Part shown: piece after piece, positions 31,386 to 39,561 of the stretch
How positions within the stretch are numbered: the first letter of the stretch is position 1
Layout: every line of letters starts with the position of its first letter
Source of the DNA: Trebonia sp963811335
Lineage (GTDB): Bacteria > Actinomycetota > Actinomycetes > Streptosporangiales > Streptosporangiaceae
DNA: 64,000 bases
Assembly: GCA_963811335.1 (NCBI GenBank)
Contig: CAWERB010000022.1
Span: 310,001-374,000, forward strand
Reading direction: 5' to 3'
The notes under the pieces: model-generated
The model's database searches: none
Told to the model about the DNA's origin: nothing
The model's input: the letters and a program-made list of their open reading frames with translations, nothing else
Translations under genes and position numbers: made by a program

Positions 31386-31900
31386 GCTCACCCTCCAACC
31401 AGTCCTCAGCTCGACAGCCGAGCGTACCGCCCCGCCGCCAGGCACTCACGGGCGGCACTTCACCCTCCCGCAACCCGTCCGCCGCTTCGATGCCGCCCGG
31501 CACGAAGATCACGACCGGCTGTTGTAGAAAACCTCTATAAAGCAGGCGGCACCCGGGCCGGTGGAGCGCATGATCGAGACGGCTTCTTAGCGCTATCACG
31601 CAAAAAGCCCCGCGCAACCACAGAGGGGCGGTCCCCTCATGGCGCCTTAGATATCGGAGGTACTTAGAGCCCGTTTTTGGATGTTAAGTACCTCCGATCT
31701 TTTCCGGTTGTGGCGGGCGGGGTTAAATCCGGCTTTTGGGTGAGACGGGGTTCGCGGCAGGTGAGGGGCCCGCGGTCGAAGACTTGCCGGCCAGGGGTCG
31801 AAACGGTCACCGCTGGGTGGCGCCGGGGCCAGGCATGGGGATCCGCGTTGCGGGTTACCTGGGTGACCGCGCGAATACCGGTGGGATAGGTTCTGAAAGC
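31386..31900. other. Intergenic region between fabG and tldD with two hairpins
   Basis: No gene is supported in this 515-bp divergent region. It contains a short hairpin GAGGGG-CGGT-CCCCTC (31623-31638) and a larger hairpin at 31653-31698. It also holds the candidate tldD promoter element TAGGTT (31887-31892). The fabG promoter must lie here too, but no confident -35/-10 pair was found. Confidence 0.6.
31653..31703 (+). terminator. Orphan intrinsic-terminator-like hairpin
   Basis: A perfect 14-bp stem (ATCGGAGGTACTTA / TAAGTACCTCCGAT) with an 18-nt loop is followed by CTTTT on the plus strand. No plus-strand gene ends upstream: fabG runs the other way. It could end a small plus-strand RNA, or attenuate a long 5' leader of tldD. 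Confidence 0.5.
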
Positions 31901-33421
31901 GTGGGAGATCATGACGGGCGTATAGACGCCGAGTTCGCGGCCCTGCCGCTGCGGAACCTCGCCGATGCCGCGCTTGACGCCGCGCGCACGCTCGGCGCGG
32001 ACCATGCCGACTTCCGGCTCGAGCGGGTGCGCGGGCAGCGGATCGCGCTGTCCGACGGGAAGCTCGAGTCGCTGTCCGACGCCGACGACAGCGGGCTCGC
32101 GATCCGGGTCATCGTCGACGGGACGTGGGGGTTCGCCGCCACGGTCGACCTGACGCCGGAGGCCGCGCGGGACGCGGCGCGGCACGCGGTCGAGGTCGCC
32201 AAGGTGGCGGCGGCGATGAACACCGAGCGGATAGACCTCGCGCCCGAGCCCGCCTACGGCGACGTGACCTGGGTGTCCGGTTACGAGACCGACCCGTTCA
32301 CCGTCTCGCCACGGGAGAAGACCGAGCTGCTCGCCGGCTGGTCGGCCGGGCTGCTCGCGCACCCGGCGGTCAGCCACGCCGACGCGTCGGTCTACCAGGT
32401 CAAGGAGTGCAAGTTCTACACCGACGGGTCGACCACCACCACGCAGCAGCGGGTGCGGCTGCACCCGGAGCTGACCGCGACGGCGGTGACCGAGACCGGG
32501 TTCGACGACATGCGCACCCTCGCGCCGCCGGCCGGGCGGGGCTGGGAGTACCTGACGAGCCCCTCCAGCGAGCAGGGCGGCTGGGACTTCCCCGGCGAGC
32601 TCGCCGAGCTGCCCGAGCTGCTGGCCGCCAAGCTCAAGGCGCCGTCGGTCGAGGCCGGCCGGTACGACCTGGTGATCGACCCGTCCAACCTGTGGCTGAC
32701 GATCCATGAGTCGATTGGCCACGCCACCGAGCTTGACCGGGCGCTCGGCTACGAGGCCGCCTACGCGGGCACCTCGTTCGCCACCATCGACAAGCTCGGC
32801 TCGCTGCAGTACGGGTCCACCGCGATGAACGTGACGGCCGACCGGACGGCGGTGCACGGGCTCGCCAGCGTCGGCTACGACGACGAAGGGGTGGCCGGCC
32901 AGTCATGGCGGCTGATCTCCGGCGGCGTCCTCGTCGGCTACCAGCTTGACCGGCGGATGGCGCAGCTCAAGGGGTTCGGCCGGTCCAACGGCTGCGCGTT
33001 CGCCGACTCGCCCGGGCACATGCCGCTGCAGCGGATGGCCAACGTGTCACTTGAGGCGGCGGCGGGCGGGCCGAACACCGCGGAGCTCATCGCGGGCGTG
33101 GACGACGGCATCTACATACTCGGCGACAAGTCCTGGTCGATCGACATGCAGCGGTACAACTTCCAGTTCACCGGCCAGCGGTTCTTCCGCATCAGGAACG
33201 GCCGCCTGGACGGTCAGCTCAAGGACGTCGCCTACCAGGCGACGACGACGGACTTCTGGAACTCGATGGAGGCGGTCGGCGGCCCGCAGACCTACGTGCT
33301 CGGCGGCGCCTTCAACTGCGGCAAGGGACAGCCAGGGCAGGTCGCCCCGGTGAGCCACGGCGCGCCGGCGGCACTGTTCCGGCAGGTGCGGGTACTCAAC
33401 ACGGCCGAGGAAGGAAAGTAA
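31901..33421 (+). CDS. tldD: TldD-type metallopeptidase
   Basis: Subunit of the TldD/PmbA (TldE) zinc metalloprotease, which in other bacteria trims small peptides and antitoxins. The zinc motif is HESIGHATELDRALGYE. Supporting blocks are GYDDEGV, LISGGVLVGYQLDRRMA, FADSPGHMPLQRMANVSLEA and GVDDGIYILGDKSWSIDMQRYNFQFTGQ. GTG 31901 is chosen: the -10-like TAGGTT (31887-31892) puts the transcript start at about this codon, suggesting a leaderless mRNA. Earlier in-frame starts are open. Its TAA is directly followed by the pmbA GTG. Confidence 0.9.
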   Translation: MGDHDGRIDAEFAALPLRNLADAALDAARTLGADHADFRLERVRGQRIALSDGKLESLSDADDSGLAIRVIVDGTWGFAATVDLTPEAARDAARHAVEVAKVAAAMNTERIDLAPEPAYGDVTWVSGYETDPFTVSPREKTELLAGWSAGLLAHPAVSHADASVYQVKECKFYTDGSTTTTQQRVRLHPELTATAVTETGFDDMRTLAPPAGRGWEYLTSPSSEQGGWDFPGELAELPELLAAKLKAPSVEAGRYDLVIDPSNLWLTIHESIGHATELDRALGYEAAYAGTSFATIDKLGSLQYGSTAMNVTADRTAVHGLASVGYDDEGVAGQSWRLISGGVLVGYQLDRRMAQLKGFGRSNGCAFADSPGHMPLQRMANVSLEAAAGGPNTAELIAGVDDGIYILGDKSWSIDMQRYNFQFTGQRFFRIRNGRLDGQLKDVAYQATTTDFWNSMEAVGGPQTYVLGGAFNCGKGQPGQVAPVSHGAPAALFRQVRVLNTAEEGK

Positions 33422-34864
33422 GTGAGCGGACGCGACCCTTGGCCCGCAGGCGAGCCGGGCAGCACCACACCGCAGGACACCGTGGAGCGCGCGCTCGCGG
33501 CGGCCAGCCGCGGCAGCGAGACGATCGTGATCGCCGATGAGTCGTCAACGGCCAACTTGCGCTGGGCCGGAAATACCCTCACCACCAACGGTGTTTCTAC
33601 CTCGCGCTCACTCACCGTGATCTCGGTCGACCGGCGGGCCGACGGCACCGCGGGTGTCGGCATGGTCGCCCGCTCCGGTGTCACCCCCGGGCAGGTTGAG
33701 GACATCGTGCGGGAGGCGGAGAAGGCGGCCGCCGAGGCGTCGTCCGCCGAGGACGCGGCGGACCTGGTGACCGGCGCAGCCGCCTACCGTTCCGAGGACT
33801 CGTCCTGGTCGGCGCCTGCCAGCGGCACCGACTTCAGTGTCTTCCGTTCCTTCGCGGCGCAGCTCGGCGAGACGCTGCGCGGCGCGGAGGCCGCGGGGCG
33901 CAAGCTGTACGGGTTCGCCGAGCACGGGGTGACCGCGACCTTCCTTGGCACGTCCGCCGGGGTGCGGGCGCGCTACGACCAGCCGACCGGGCGGCTCGAG
34001 CTGAACGCCAAGTCCGCCGACATGTCCCGCTCGGCCTGGGCCGGCGCGGCGACGCGGGACTTCGCCGACGTGGACGTCGCGGCGCTCGACGAGGGACTCG
34101 CGCAGCGGCTTGGCTGGCAGTCCCGGCGGCTTGAGCTGCCCGCCGGGCGCTACGAGACGCTGCTCCCGCCGACCGCCGTCTCGGACATGCTGATCTACCA
34201 GTACTGGTCGGCCGGGGCGCGGGACGCCGCCGAGGGACGGACGGTGTTCTCCAGGCCCGGCGGCGGGACGCGGGTCGGCGAGCGGCTGTCCGCGATGCCG
34301 CTCGACCTGTTCAGCGACCCGGGGTACCCGGGGGCCGAGTGCGCGCCGTTCGTGGTGGCGCACGCCTCCGGCCGGGACTCCTCCGTCTTCGACAACGGCC
34401 TGCCGTCGCCGCGCGCGCCGTGGCTGTCCGCCGGCGTGCTGTCCGCGCTGCACAGCAGCCGCTACTCGGCGCGGCTGGCCGGCCTGCCCGTCGCGCCGTC
34501 CGTGGACAACCTCATCCTGTCCGCGCCGGGTGCGTCGGCATCGCTTGAGGCGATGATCGCGTCCACCAAGCGCGGCCTGCTGCTCACCTGCCTGTGGTAC
34601 ATCAGGCTGGTCGACCCCCAGACGCTGCTGCTCACCGGCCTCACCAGGGACGGCGTGTACCTGATCGAGGAGGGTGAGGTCGTCGGCGCGGTGAACAACT
34701 TCCGCTTCAACGAGTCCCCCGTCGGCATGCTGTCGCGCGTGCTCGAGGCAGGCGCCACGGAGCGGACCCTGCCGCGGGAGTGGGGCGACTACTTCAACCG
34801 CGCGGCCATGCCGCCGCTGCGGGTGGAGGCGTTCAACATGTCATCGGTCAGTCAGGCCAGCTGA
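33422..34864 (+). CDS. pmbA: PmbA/TldE-type metallopeptidase partner
   Basis: Partner subunit of TldD, without its own HExxH. Visible blocks are RWAGNTLTTNGVSTSRSLTVISV, YGFAEHGVTATFLGTSAGVRARYDQPTGRLELNAKS, VFSRPGGGTRVGERLSAMPLDLFSDPGYPGAECAPFVV and LTGLTRDGVYLIEEGEVVGAVNNFRFNESPV. It has 480 aa. The GTG begins immediately after the tldD stop, so translation is coupled. The pair is common in actinobacteria; the local substrate is unknown. Confidence 0.9.
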   Translation: MSGRDPWPAGEPGSTTPQDTVERALAAASRGSETIVIADESSTANLRWAGNTLTTNGVSTSRSLTVISVDRRADGTAGVGMVARSGVTPGQVEDIVREAEKAAAEASSAEDAADLVTGAAAYRSEDSSWSAPASGTDFSVFRSFAAQLGETLRGAEAAGRKLYGFAEHGVTATFLGTSAGVRARYDQPTGRLELNAKSADMSRSAWAGAATRDFADVDVAALDEGLAQRLGWQSRRLELPAGRYETLLPPTAVSDMLIYQYWSAGARDAAEGRTVFSRPGGGTRVGERLSAMPLDLFSDPGYPGAECAPFVVAHASGRDSSVFDNGLPSPRAPWLSAGVLSALHSSRYSARLAGLPVAPSVDNLILSAPGASASLEAMIASTKRGLLLTCLWYIRLVDPQTLLLTGLTRDGVYLIEEGEVVGAVNNFRFNESPVGMLSRVLEAGATERTLPREWGDYFNRAAMPPLRVEAFNMSSVSQAS

Positions 34865-34885
34865 CTGGCGTACGACGCCATCCAC

Positions 34886-34970
34886 GGGCGATCACCTCGG
34901 GGGGCTCCGGGGGGTCGCTCCCCCGGGCGATCACCTCGGGGGGCTCCGGGGGGTCGCTCCCCCGGGCGAT
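34886..34970. repeat. G6/C6 palindromic repeat, copies C1 and C2 in tandem
   Basis: Two identical 39-bp units (starting 34886 and 34925) and a partial third (to 34970). Each contains CTCGGGGGG, CCGGGGGGTC, GCTCCCCCGGGCGAT. They lie between the pmbA stop and the DUF3099 gene. The 39-bp period equals 13 codons, so the array would stay open if translated. Confidence 0.75.
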
Positions 34971-35011
34971 AGAGTGTAGGAGGGATTGCGGAGCCGAGCT
35001 AGATTTGAAGG

Positions 35012-35332
35012 ATGCGAATGGGCCACGCACGCGGGCAGCAGGTGCACCTGGTCACCCAGGCACGCCGGCCGCTGTCCGAGGACATCAGGTACCGGCAGCG
35101 CCGGTACCTGATCATGATGGCCGTCAGGACGCTGTGCTTCGCCGTTGCCGTCATCATGTTCGCCAACCACCTGGGGTGGCTGGTGCTCATCCCGGCGATC
35201 GGCGCGATCTTCATTCCTTACATTGCTGTCATCTTCGCCAACGGGGGGCGGGAGCCCGACAACACACGGGGCTTCCTCGAGCACCGGGTGAACCTCCCGG
35301 CCAAGCGCGAACCGTCCGACGACGACCGATAA
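35012..35332 (+). CDS. DUF3099 family small membrane protein
   Basis: 106 aa with two membrane helices (LIMMAVRTLCFAVAVIMFAN and WLVLIPAIGAIFIPYIAVIFAN) and the DUF3099 start VTQARRPLSEDIRYRQRRYLIMM. Function is unknown; the family is restricted to actinobacteria. The ATG at 35012 or at 35018 can serve as start. It lies downstream of the TldD/PmbA pair after the palindromic array, and upstream of the ncRNA candidate. Confidence 0.85.
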   Translation: MRMGHARGQQVHLVTQARRPLSEDIRYRQRRYLIMMAVRTLCFAVAVIMFANHLGWLVLIPAIGAIFIPYIAVIFANGGREPDNTRGFLEHRVNLPAKREPSDDDR

Positions 35333-35529
35333 CCGGCCTGCGCCGCCCGGCACCGCAGGTGCTCGCGTGCGTGCCGTTAGTGGCCAACTCGCGAAGAAAC
35401 CGCCGGTCAGAGCCGCCTTACTTGGTTGCAGGTGAAGTGCAGCGAGACGGTAGGCGTGTTGCAAGAATGGCGTTGCGAGATTTGTTGCCATTAGGTCTTG
35501 ACACATACAGGGGGCCGACCGTGTACCAT

Positions 35530-35650
35530 TCATATCGGTGCTCTGGTCCCCCGTCGGGGCACCACTGCCGGCGCTCCGGGCCCCCGTCGGGGCGCCGATG
35601 ATAGCGACGCCGGGTGGCTCGCCCCCGTAGCCACCCGGCGTCGCCCTTTT
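35530..35650 (+). ncRNA. Three-hairpin non-coding RNA candidate (6C-RNA-like)
   Basis: Two consecutive hairpins have the same architecture: outer 4-bp stem, 8-nt 5' bulge, CCCC-GTC-GGGG inner hairpin. Hairpin 1 is 35537-35563 and hairpin 2 is 35570-35596. The outer stems differ by a compensating pair change (GGTG/CACC against GGCG/CGCC). A third hairpin with a T-run ends the unit. Upstream are TTGACA (35498-35503) and TACCAT (35524-35529), although the 20-nt spacing is long. No ORF of note is present. C-rich paired hairpins plus a terminator recall the actinobacterial 6C RNA class; that match is from memory and not verified. Confidence 0.5.
35605..35650 (+). terminator. Intrinsic terminator of the ncRNA candidate
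   Basis: A perfect 15-bp stem (CGACGCCGGGTGGCT / AGCCACCCGGCGTCG), 9-nt loop, followed by CCCTTTTCTT. It is oriented for plus-strand transcription, ending about 50 nt before the stop of the convergent ABC permease gene. Confidence 0.75.
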
Positions 35651-35697
35651 CTTCTGGTGTCATCGCGTAGATTCGCGGAAACGCTGCGTATCCGTCC

Positions 35698-36588
35698 TTA
35701 CTCGGTGCGCTGGAACTGCGCGATCGCCATCCCGAGCAGGACCGCGCCCATCGCCGCGACGATGCCGAGCGACAGGCCCACGGGGACCGCCCACCCGGCC
35801 CAGGTGATGGCCGGCGACAGCGCCGCGTTCGCGGCCGGCGAGATGCCCAGGTGACTGAAGACCGCGTGCCGCATGGGATAGACGGCGTAGGTGATCGGGT
35901 CGAACCGGGTGAGCACGGCCAGCCAGGCGGGCAGCGAGCGGAGCGGGTAGAGCGCGCCCGACAGGAAGAACAGCGGCATTACCAGCATCTGAGTCAGCGC
36001 CATGAACGCCTGTATCTGCGTTATTCTGGCCGCCATCATTACGCCGAACGCGGTGAGCGTGAAGGAGAGCAGCAGCAGCTCGCCGATTACGGTGAGGATA
36101 AGAACGGGATCGTACGGTACATGCGCGAGCCCGGCCAGAGCCAGAATGATGATTCCCTGAAAGGTGGAAACTGTCGCGCCGCCGAGGCATTTCCCGATAA
36201 CGATCGCTGACCTGCTCACTGGCGCGACCAGCATCTCCCGAAGAAAACCGAACTCCCGGTCCCACACAATCGAGGCCGCCGAGAAAATAGCCGTGAACAG
36301 CACGGACATCGATAGGACGCCGGGATAGATGAAGGTACTGAAGTTGACGCCCGGCGGCATGCCGCGGCTGGCGAGCGAGGAAAGCCCGGCGCCGAGCACG
36401 AACAGGAAAAGCACCGGCTGCACGAGCGACGTGACCGCCCTGAGCCTGTCGCTCTTAAACCGGATGAGCTCCCGGCGCCAGACGATGCTGATCGCGCGCA
36501 GGTCCTGCCGCAGGCCGCTGCCGGGGACGGATACCCGGATCGCTTCGGTGACCGCGGCGCTGTCGGGGTCAGTGACGGAAACCGCCAT
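35698..36588 (-). CDS. ABC-2 type exporter permease
   Basis: Membrane subunit with about six helices: AISIVWRRELIRFKSDRLRAVTSLVQPVLFLFVLG, FIYPGVLSMSVLFTAIFSAASIVWDREFGFLREMLVAPVSR, ALTQMLVMPLFFLSGALYPL, RFDPITYAVYPMRHAV. It belongs to the ABC-2 drug/polysaccharide exporter group. It lies 9 nt downstream of its ATPase. With the PadR gene it forms a regulated export module similar to, but not a copy of, the one at 10.5-13.3 kb (opposite strand). Confidence 0.92.
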   Translation of the reverse strand: MAVSVTDPDSAAVTEAIRVSVPGSGLRQDLRAISIVWRRELIRFKSDRLRAVTSLVQPVLFLFVLGAGLSSLASRGMPPGVNFSTFIYPGVLSMSVLFTAIFSAASIVWDREFGFLREMLVAPVSRSAIVIGKCLGGATVSTFQGIIILALAGLAHVPYDPVLILTVIGELLLLSFTLTAFGVMMAARITQIQAFMALTQMLVMPLFFLSGALYPLRSLPAWLAVLTRFDPITYAVYPMRHAVFSHLGISPAANAALSPAITWAGWAVPVGLSLGIVAAMGAVLLGMAIAQFQRTE

Positions 36589-36597
36589 GATGCCTGG

Positions 36598-37581
36598 CTA
36601 CCTCCCTCTCCTGAAGGCCATGACGTGCGCGCGGTTACGGTCACTCGCCGTCGACTCGGTGTCCCTGATGGTCCGGCCGGTGTAGGACATGAAGACGTCG
36701 TCAAGCGACGGCCTGGCCACGCTCACCGAGCGGATCCCCACGGTCAGCTCGGCGAACAGCCGCGGCACGAACTGCTCGCCGGACGCCACGCTGAACGTCA
36801 CTAGGCCCTCGTGAACGGCGGCGTCGAGTCCGAACCGGTCCTTGAGCTCCCTGATGGCGCCTGCGTCGTCGGCCACGGCGATCTGCACCCGGTCCTTGCC
36901 GATGCTGGCCTTGAGGTTCTCCGGCGTGTCGACCGCCACGATCTGCCCGTTGTCGATGATGGCGATGCGGTCGCAGTTCTCCGCCTCGTCCATGTAGTGC
37001 GTGGTGAGGAAAATGGTGATGTCCTCACGCTGCTTGAGGTCGTTGATGTACTCCCAGATGGACGTCCTGGTCTGCGGGTCGAGTCCCACGGTCGGCTCGT
37101 CGAGGAACAGCACGCGGGGCGCGTGCAGCAGTCCGCGGGCGATCTCCAGCCGGCGCTTCATGCCGCCCGAGTAGGTGGCCACCTCGGACTTCCTGCGGTC
37201 CCACAGGTTCACCATGTCAAGTACGAGCTTCATCCTGGCGTCCAGCTGGGACCTTGGCACGCCGTACAGGTCGGCGTGGAAGCGCAGGTTCTGCTCTCCG
37301 GTGAGATAGCTGTCGAGCGTCGGGTCCTGGAACACCAGGCCGATGTTGCGCCGTACGGTGTCCCGCTGCCGGACCACGTCATGCCCGGCCACCCTCGCGC
37401 CCCCCGAGGTGGGGTTGGCGAGGGTGCACAGGATCTTGATCGTTGTCGACTTGCCCGCGCCGTTGGGCCCGAGGAAGCCGAAGGTCTCCCCCGGCTGGAC
37501 CTCGAAGCTGATGCCGCGGACGGCTTCGACCTCTCCGTAGCGCTTGACCAGGCTGGTGACCTGGACGGCGGGCTCAGGCAC
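36598..37581 (-). CDS. ABC exporter ATP-binding protein
   Basis: DrrA/daunorubicin-type ATPase, 327 aa. Walker A GPNGAGKST, Q-loop LVFQDPTLDSYLTGEQNL, signature YSGGMKRRLEIARG, Walker B VLFLDEPTVGLDP, H-loop TTHYMDEAE, then the DrrA-type C-terminal region (SVARPSLDDVFMSYTGRTIRD). The signature has Tyr before SGGM, as in many export ATPases. It is encoded between the PadR regulator (about 70 nt upstream) and its permease. Confidence 0.93.
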   Translation of the reverse strand: MPEPAVQVTSLVKRYGEVEAVRGISFEVQPGETFGFLGPNGAGKSTTIKILCTLANPTSGGARVAGHDVVRQRDTVRRNIGLVFQDPTLDSYLTGEQNLRFHADLYGVPRSQLDARMKLVLDMVNLWDRRKSEVATYSGGMKRRLEIARGLLHAPRVLFLDEPTVGLDPQTRTSIWEYINDLKQREDITIFLTTHYMDEAENCDRIAIIDNGQIVAVDTPENLKASIGKDRVQIAVADDAGAIRELKDRFGLDAAVHEGLVTFSVASGEQFVPRLFAELTVGIRSVSVARPSLDDVFMSYTGRTIRDTESTASDRNRAHVMAFRRGR

Positions 37582-37650
37582 TGGCCCTACCCGCCGCCCG
37601 GCCGGCCTCCTGACGGCCCGGCCCGCCGGCGCCGTCCGGCAGGCCGCGGT

Positions 37651-38532
37651 TCACTCGCCGGCCTCCGGCGCGTCCTGCGGCCCGGTGTCCGTCGACGTGT
37701 CCGTCGCGGTGTCCGTCGACGTGTCCGTTACCGGGCCGGCCGACGTGTCCGTCGGCGCGCCGGTGGCGGGCTCGTCCTCGGCCAGGATCAGGTAGAGCGA
37801 CTTGCGCGCCTGCGCGAGCACCGCTCGCGCCTGGGTGACCTGCTCGGTAGAGCCGGCCCGCCGTACCTCCATGACCGCCATCATCACCTGGCGGATGAGG
37901 TTCCTGAACTCGATGGCGTCGTCGTCGGTCATGCCCGCGGCGGCGTCCCATGAGGAACGGAGCTCATCCGCGTGCGCCTCGGCGTAGCCGCGGCCCTTGT
38001 CGGTGAGCGTGTAGACACGCCGGCGGCCGGTGCCCTGCGGCGTGATCAGGCCCTCGTCCTCGAGTTGCTGCAGCGCCGGGTAAACCGACCCCGCGCTTGG
38101 CCGCCACGCGCCGTCTGTGCGCGCGGGGATCTCCTGGATCAGCTGGTAGCCGTTCCACCCCCGGCCCTCTTCCTCGGCGAACAGGTCGAGGATGGCCGCA
38201 CGGACGTCTCCCTTGCGCGCCCGCATGCCCCGGCCGAAGCCGTGCCGGCCGAACGGCCCGTCACCCGGGCCGAAGGGAGGGCCTGGCGGGCCGAACGGGG
38301 GCATTCCCATGCCTTCCCTGCCCCAGCCGCGGCCACCCGGGCCACCGGGACGTCCCGGCCCGCCTGGACCCCAGCCGTGCTCGCCGCGCTCGCCGCGCGG
38401 GCCGTGCTCGCCGCGTTCTCCGCCGAACCTGCCCGGGCCTCGCCCGGACCGCGGCCCCCACTCGGGGCCGCCCGGCCGGGGCGACGGACCCCAGCCTTCG
38501 TCTCGCATACCGCGTCGGTGCTCTTCTCGCAT
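37651..38532 (-). CDS. PadR-family regulator with long Gly/Pro-rich N-terminus
   Basis: The PadR winged helix starts around residue 100: RKGDVRAAILDLFAEEEGRGWNGYQLIQEIPARTDGAWRPSAGSVYPALQQLEDEGLITPQGTGRRRVYTLTDKGR. The first 100 residues are rich in Gly, Pro and Arg and probably disordered; the C-terminus is Thr/Asp-rich with a TDTS repeat. It is first in the operon with the ABC ATPase and permease and likely represses it. ATG 38532 has AGAGG upstream. A perfect CGATATATCG palindrome lies about 50 nt upstream. Confidence 0.9.
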   Translation of the reverse strand: MREEHRRGMRDEGWGPSPRPGGPEWGPRSGRGPGRFGGERGEHGPRGERGEHGWGPGGPGRPGGPGGRGWGREGMGMPPFGPPGPPFGPGDGPFGRHGFGRGMRARKGDVRAAILDLFAEEEGRGWNGYQLIQEIPARTDGAWRPSAGSVYPALQQLEDEGLITPQGTGRRRVYTLTDKGRGYAEAHADELRSSWDAAAGMTDDDAIEFRNLIRQVMMAVMEVRRAGSTEQVTQARAVLAQARKSLYLILAEDEPATGAPTDTSAGPVTDTSTDTATDTSTDTGPQDAPEAGE

Positions 38533-38579
38533 GACGCGTCACCTCTTTCAATGATCTTTGATCGTCTTTGACATCTCAA

Positions 38580-38589
38580 CGATATATCG
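38580..38589. promoter_or_regulatory. Possible PadR operator
   Basis: The perfect palindrome CGATATATCG lies next to TTGAGA (minus strand) upstream of the padR-ABC operon. A direct repeat of GATC-TTTGA type sequence follows towards the ATG. AT-rich palindromes in this position suit PadR autoregulation. Confidence 0.4.
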
Positions 38590-38615
38590 CTGTGGAACGG
38601 TAACGCAAGTTTTGC

Positions 38616-38656
38616 GGACAAAAAGAAGAACCGCTCACGGGGGGGTGGGCGGTTCT
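38616..38656 (-). terminator. Intrinsic terminator downstream of the cysteine dioxygenase-like gene
   Basis: Read on the minus strand, an 8-bp stem AGAACCGC / GCGGTTCT with a 14-nt loop containing seven C is followed by TTCTTTTTG. It lies about 130 nt after the stop of the gene at 38786 and before the padR promoter, separating the two units. Confidence 0.7.
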
Positions 38657-38785
38657 CTTCGCGCAGGGCGGGGGCGGCAGGGTAGGCAGACGGCCGGGAA
38701 CCTGGCCGGTGGGCCGGTGATGCGCGGCCCGGGCAGGCTGATGGTGTAGCTGGCCTGGCCTGGTGGGGCCGGGGGCGCGGCCGGG

Positions 38786-39346
38786 TTATCGCACCGGAAG
38801 GTTGTAGACGCGGCGCACGCTTGAGCCGACGCGGGCGATGTCGGTGCCGTAAACGTGCATGGAGACCGCGACCGTTTCGCCGATGTTCCGCACCAGGTGG
38901 ACGTCGCCGGGCGGCGCGAAGCCGCTCACCGTGCCGACCGGGTTGGCGTTGCGGGCGATCACCTCGAGATGGTCACGGCGCACCGCGTAGACCTCCTCGT
39001 ACTCGGTGCCCTGCAGGACCGCGGTGCAGCACCAGGACAGGTGATCGTGCACGGGGGTCGCCTGGCCGGGCCGCCAGACCATGACCACGATTGAGAACGA
39101 ACCGTCGGGCTCGCCGTGCACCAGGTGCGTCTGGTAGCCGCTCGGGTCGCCGACGAGCTGTTCAGCGCTCAGCAGGCCAGAGCTCAGCAGGCCGAGCCCG
39201 GGCCGGTGGCCGCGGAGGGCGGCGACCACGGATGAGGCGGTCTGCTGCCACGAGCCGCCGGAGCGGACCGCGCGTCGGACGGCGGCGGCCAGCGGCCCGG
39301 GGCAGGTGCCGGTGGCGGTCGGCAGTTCGGCGACTGAGCTGGTCAT
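38786..39346 (-). CDS. Cysteine dioxygenase-type cupin protein
   Basis: Cupin of the cysteine dioxygenase family, 186 aa. The metal-binding His pair is in PVHDHLSWCCTAVLQGTEYEE and a third His in GDVHLVRNIGE. The family oxidises cysteine (or a related thiol) to its sulfinic acid with Fe(II) and oxygen. The N-terminal 60 residues are helical, as in actinobacterial members. ATG 39346 is chosen because GGAGG lies 8 nt upstream. A strong dyad at 39420-39456 upstream suggests specific regulation. Confidence 0.82.
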   Translation of the reverse strand: MTSSVAELPTATGTCPGPLAAAVRRAVRSGGSWQQTASSVVAALRGHRPGLGLLSSGLLSAEQLVGDPSGYQTHLVHGEPDGSFSIVVMVWRPGQATPVHDHLSWCCTAVLQGTEYEEVYAVRRDHLEVIARNANPVGTVSGFAPPGDVHLVRNIGETVAVSMHVYGTDIARVGSSVRRVYNLPVR

Positions 39347-39419
39347 GGCTGACACCTCCTGGAGCGGTTTCCCTTCTTTCACGGTAGCCACAGGCCAGTC
39401 ATAAGCACTAATGCCAGAA

Positions 39420-39456
39420 CCGGCCAAAATCATAGACAAGGTCTATGGAAGGCCGG
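39420..39456. promoter_or_regulatory. Nested dyad upstream of the cysteine dioxygenase-like gene
   Basis: The inner perfect inverted repeat CATAGAC-AAG-GTCTATG (39431-39447) is flanked by a second pair of arms, CCGGCC and GGCCGG (39420-39425 and 39451-39456). It overlaps a possible -35 (TTGTCT, minus strand), about 75-110 nt before the start codon. It is likely an operator; the regulator is unknown. Confidence 0.5.
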
Positions 39457-39561
39457 GGAGAAGCAGCCAGCGACCGCGGAAACATCAGCTGACCCACGAA
39501 TCCTCACGGTTTCCCGGCGTTGGCGGCAGCCGTGACGTCCGCGGGTGGAGTTACCTGGGAG

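Noticed and set aside
34848..35030. A coding frame across the palindromic array giving the repeated peptide SDPPEPPEVIARG
   Set aside because: The repeat period of 39 bp is a multiple of three, so it stays open in several frames; there is no ribosome site or conserved sequence.
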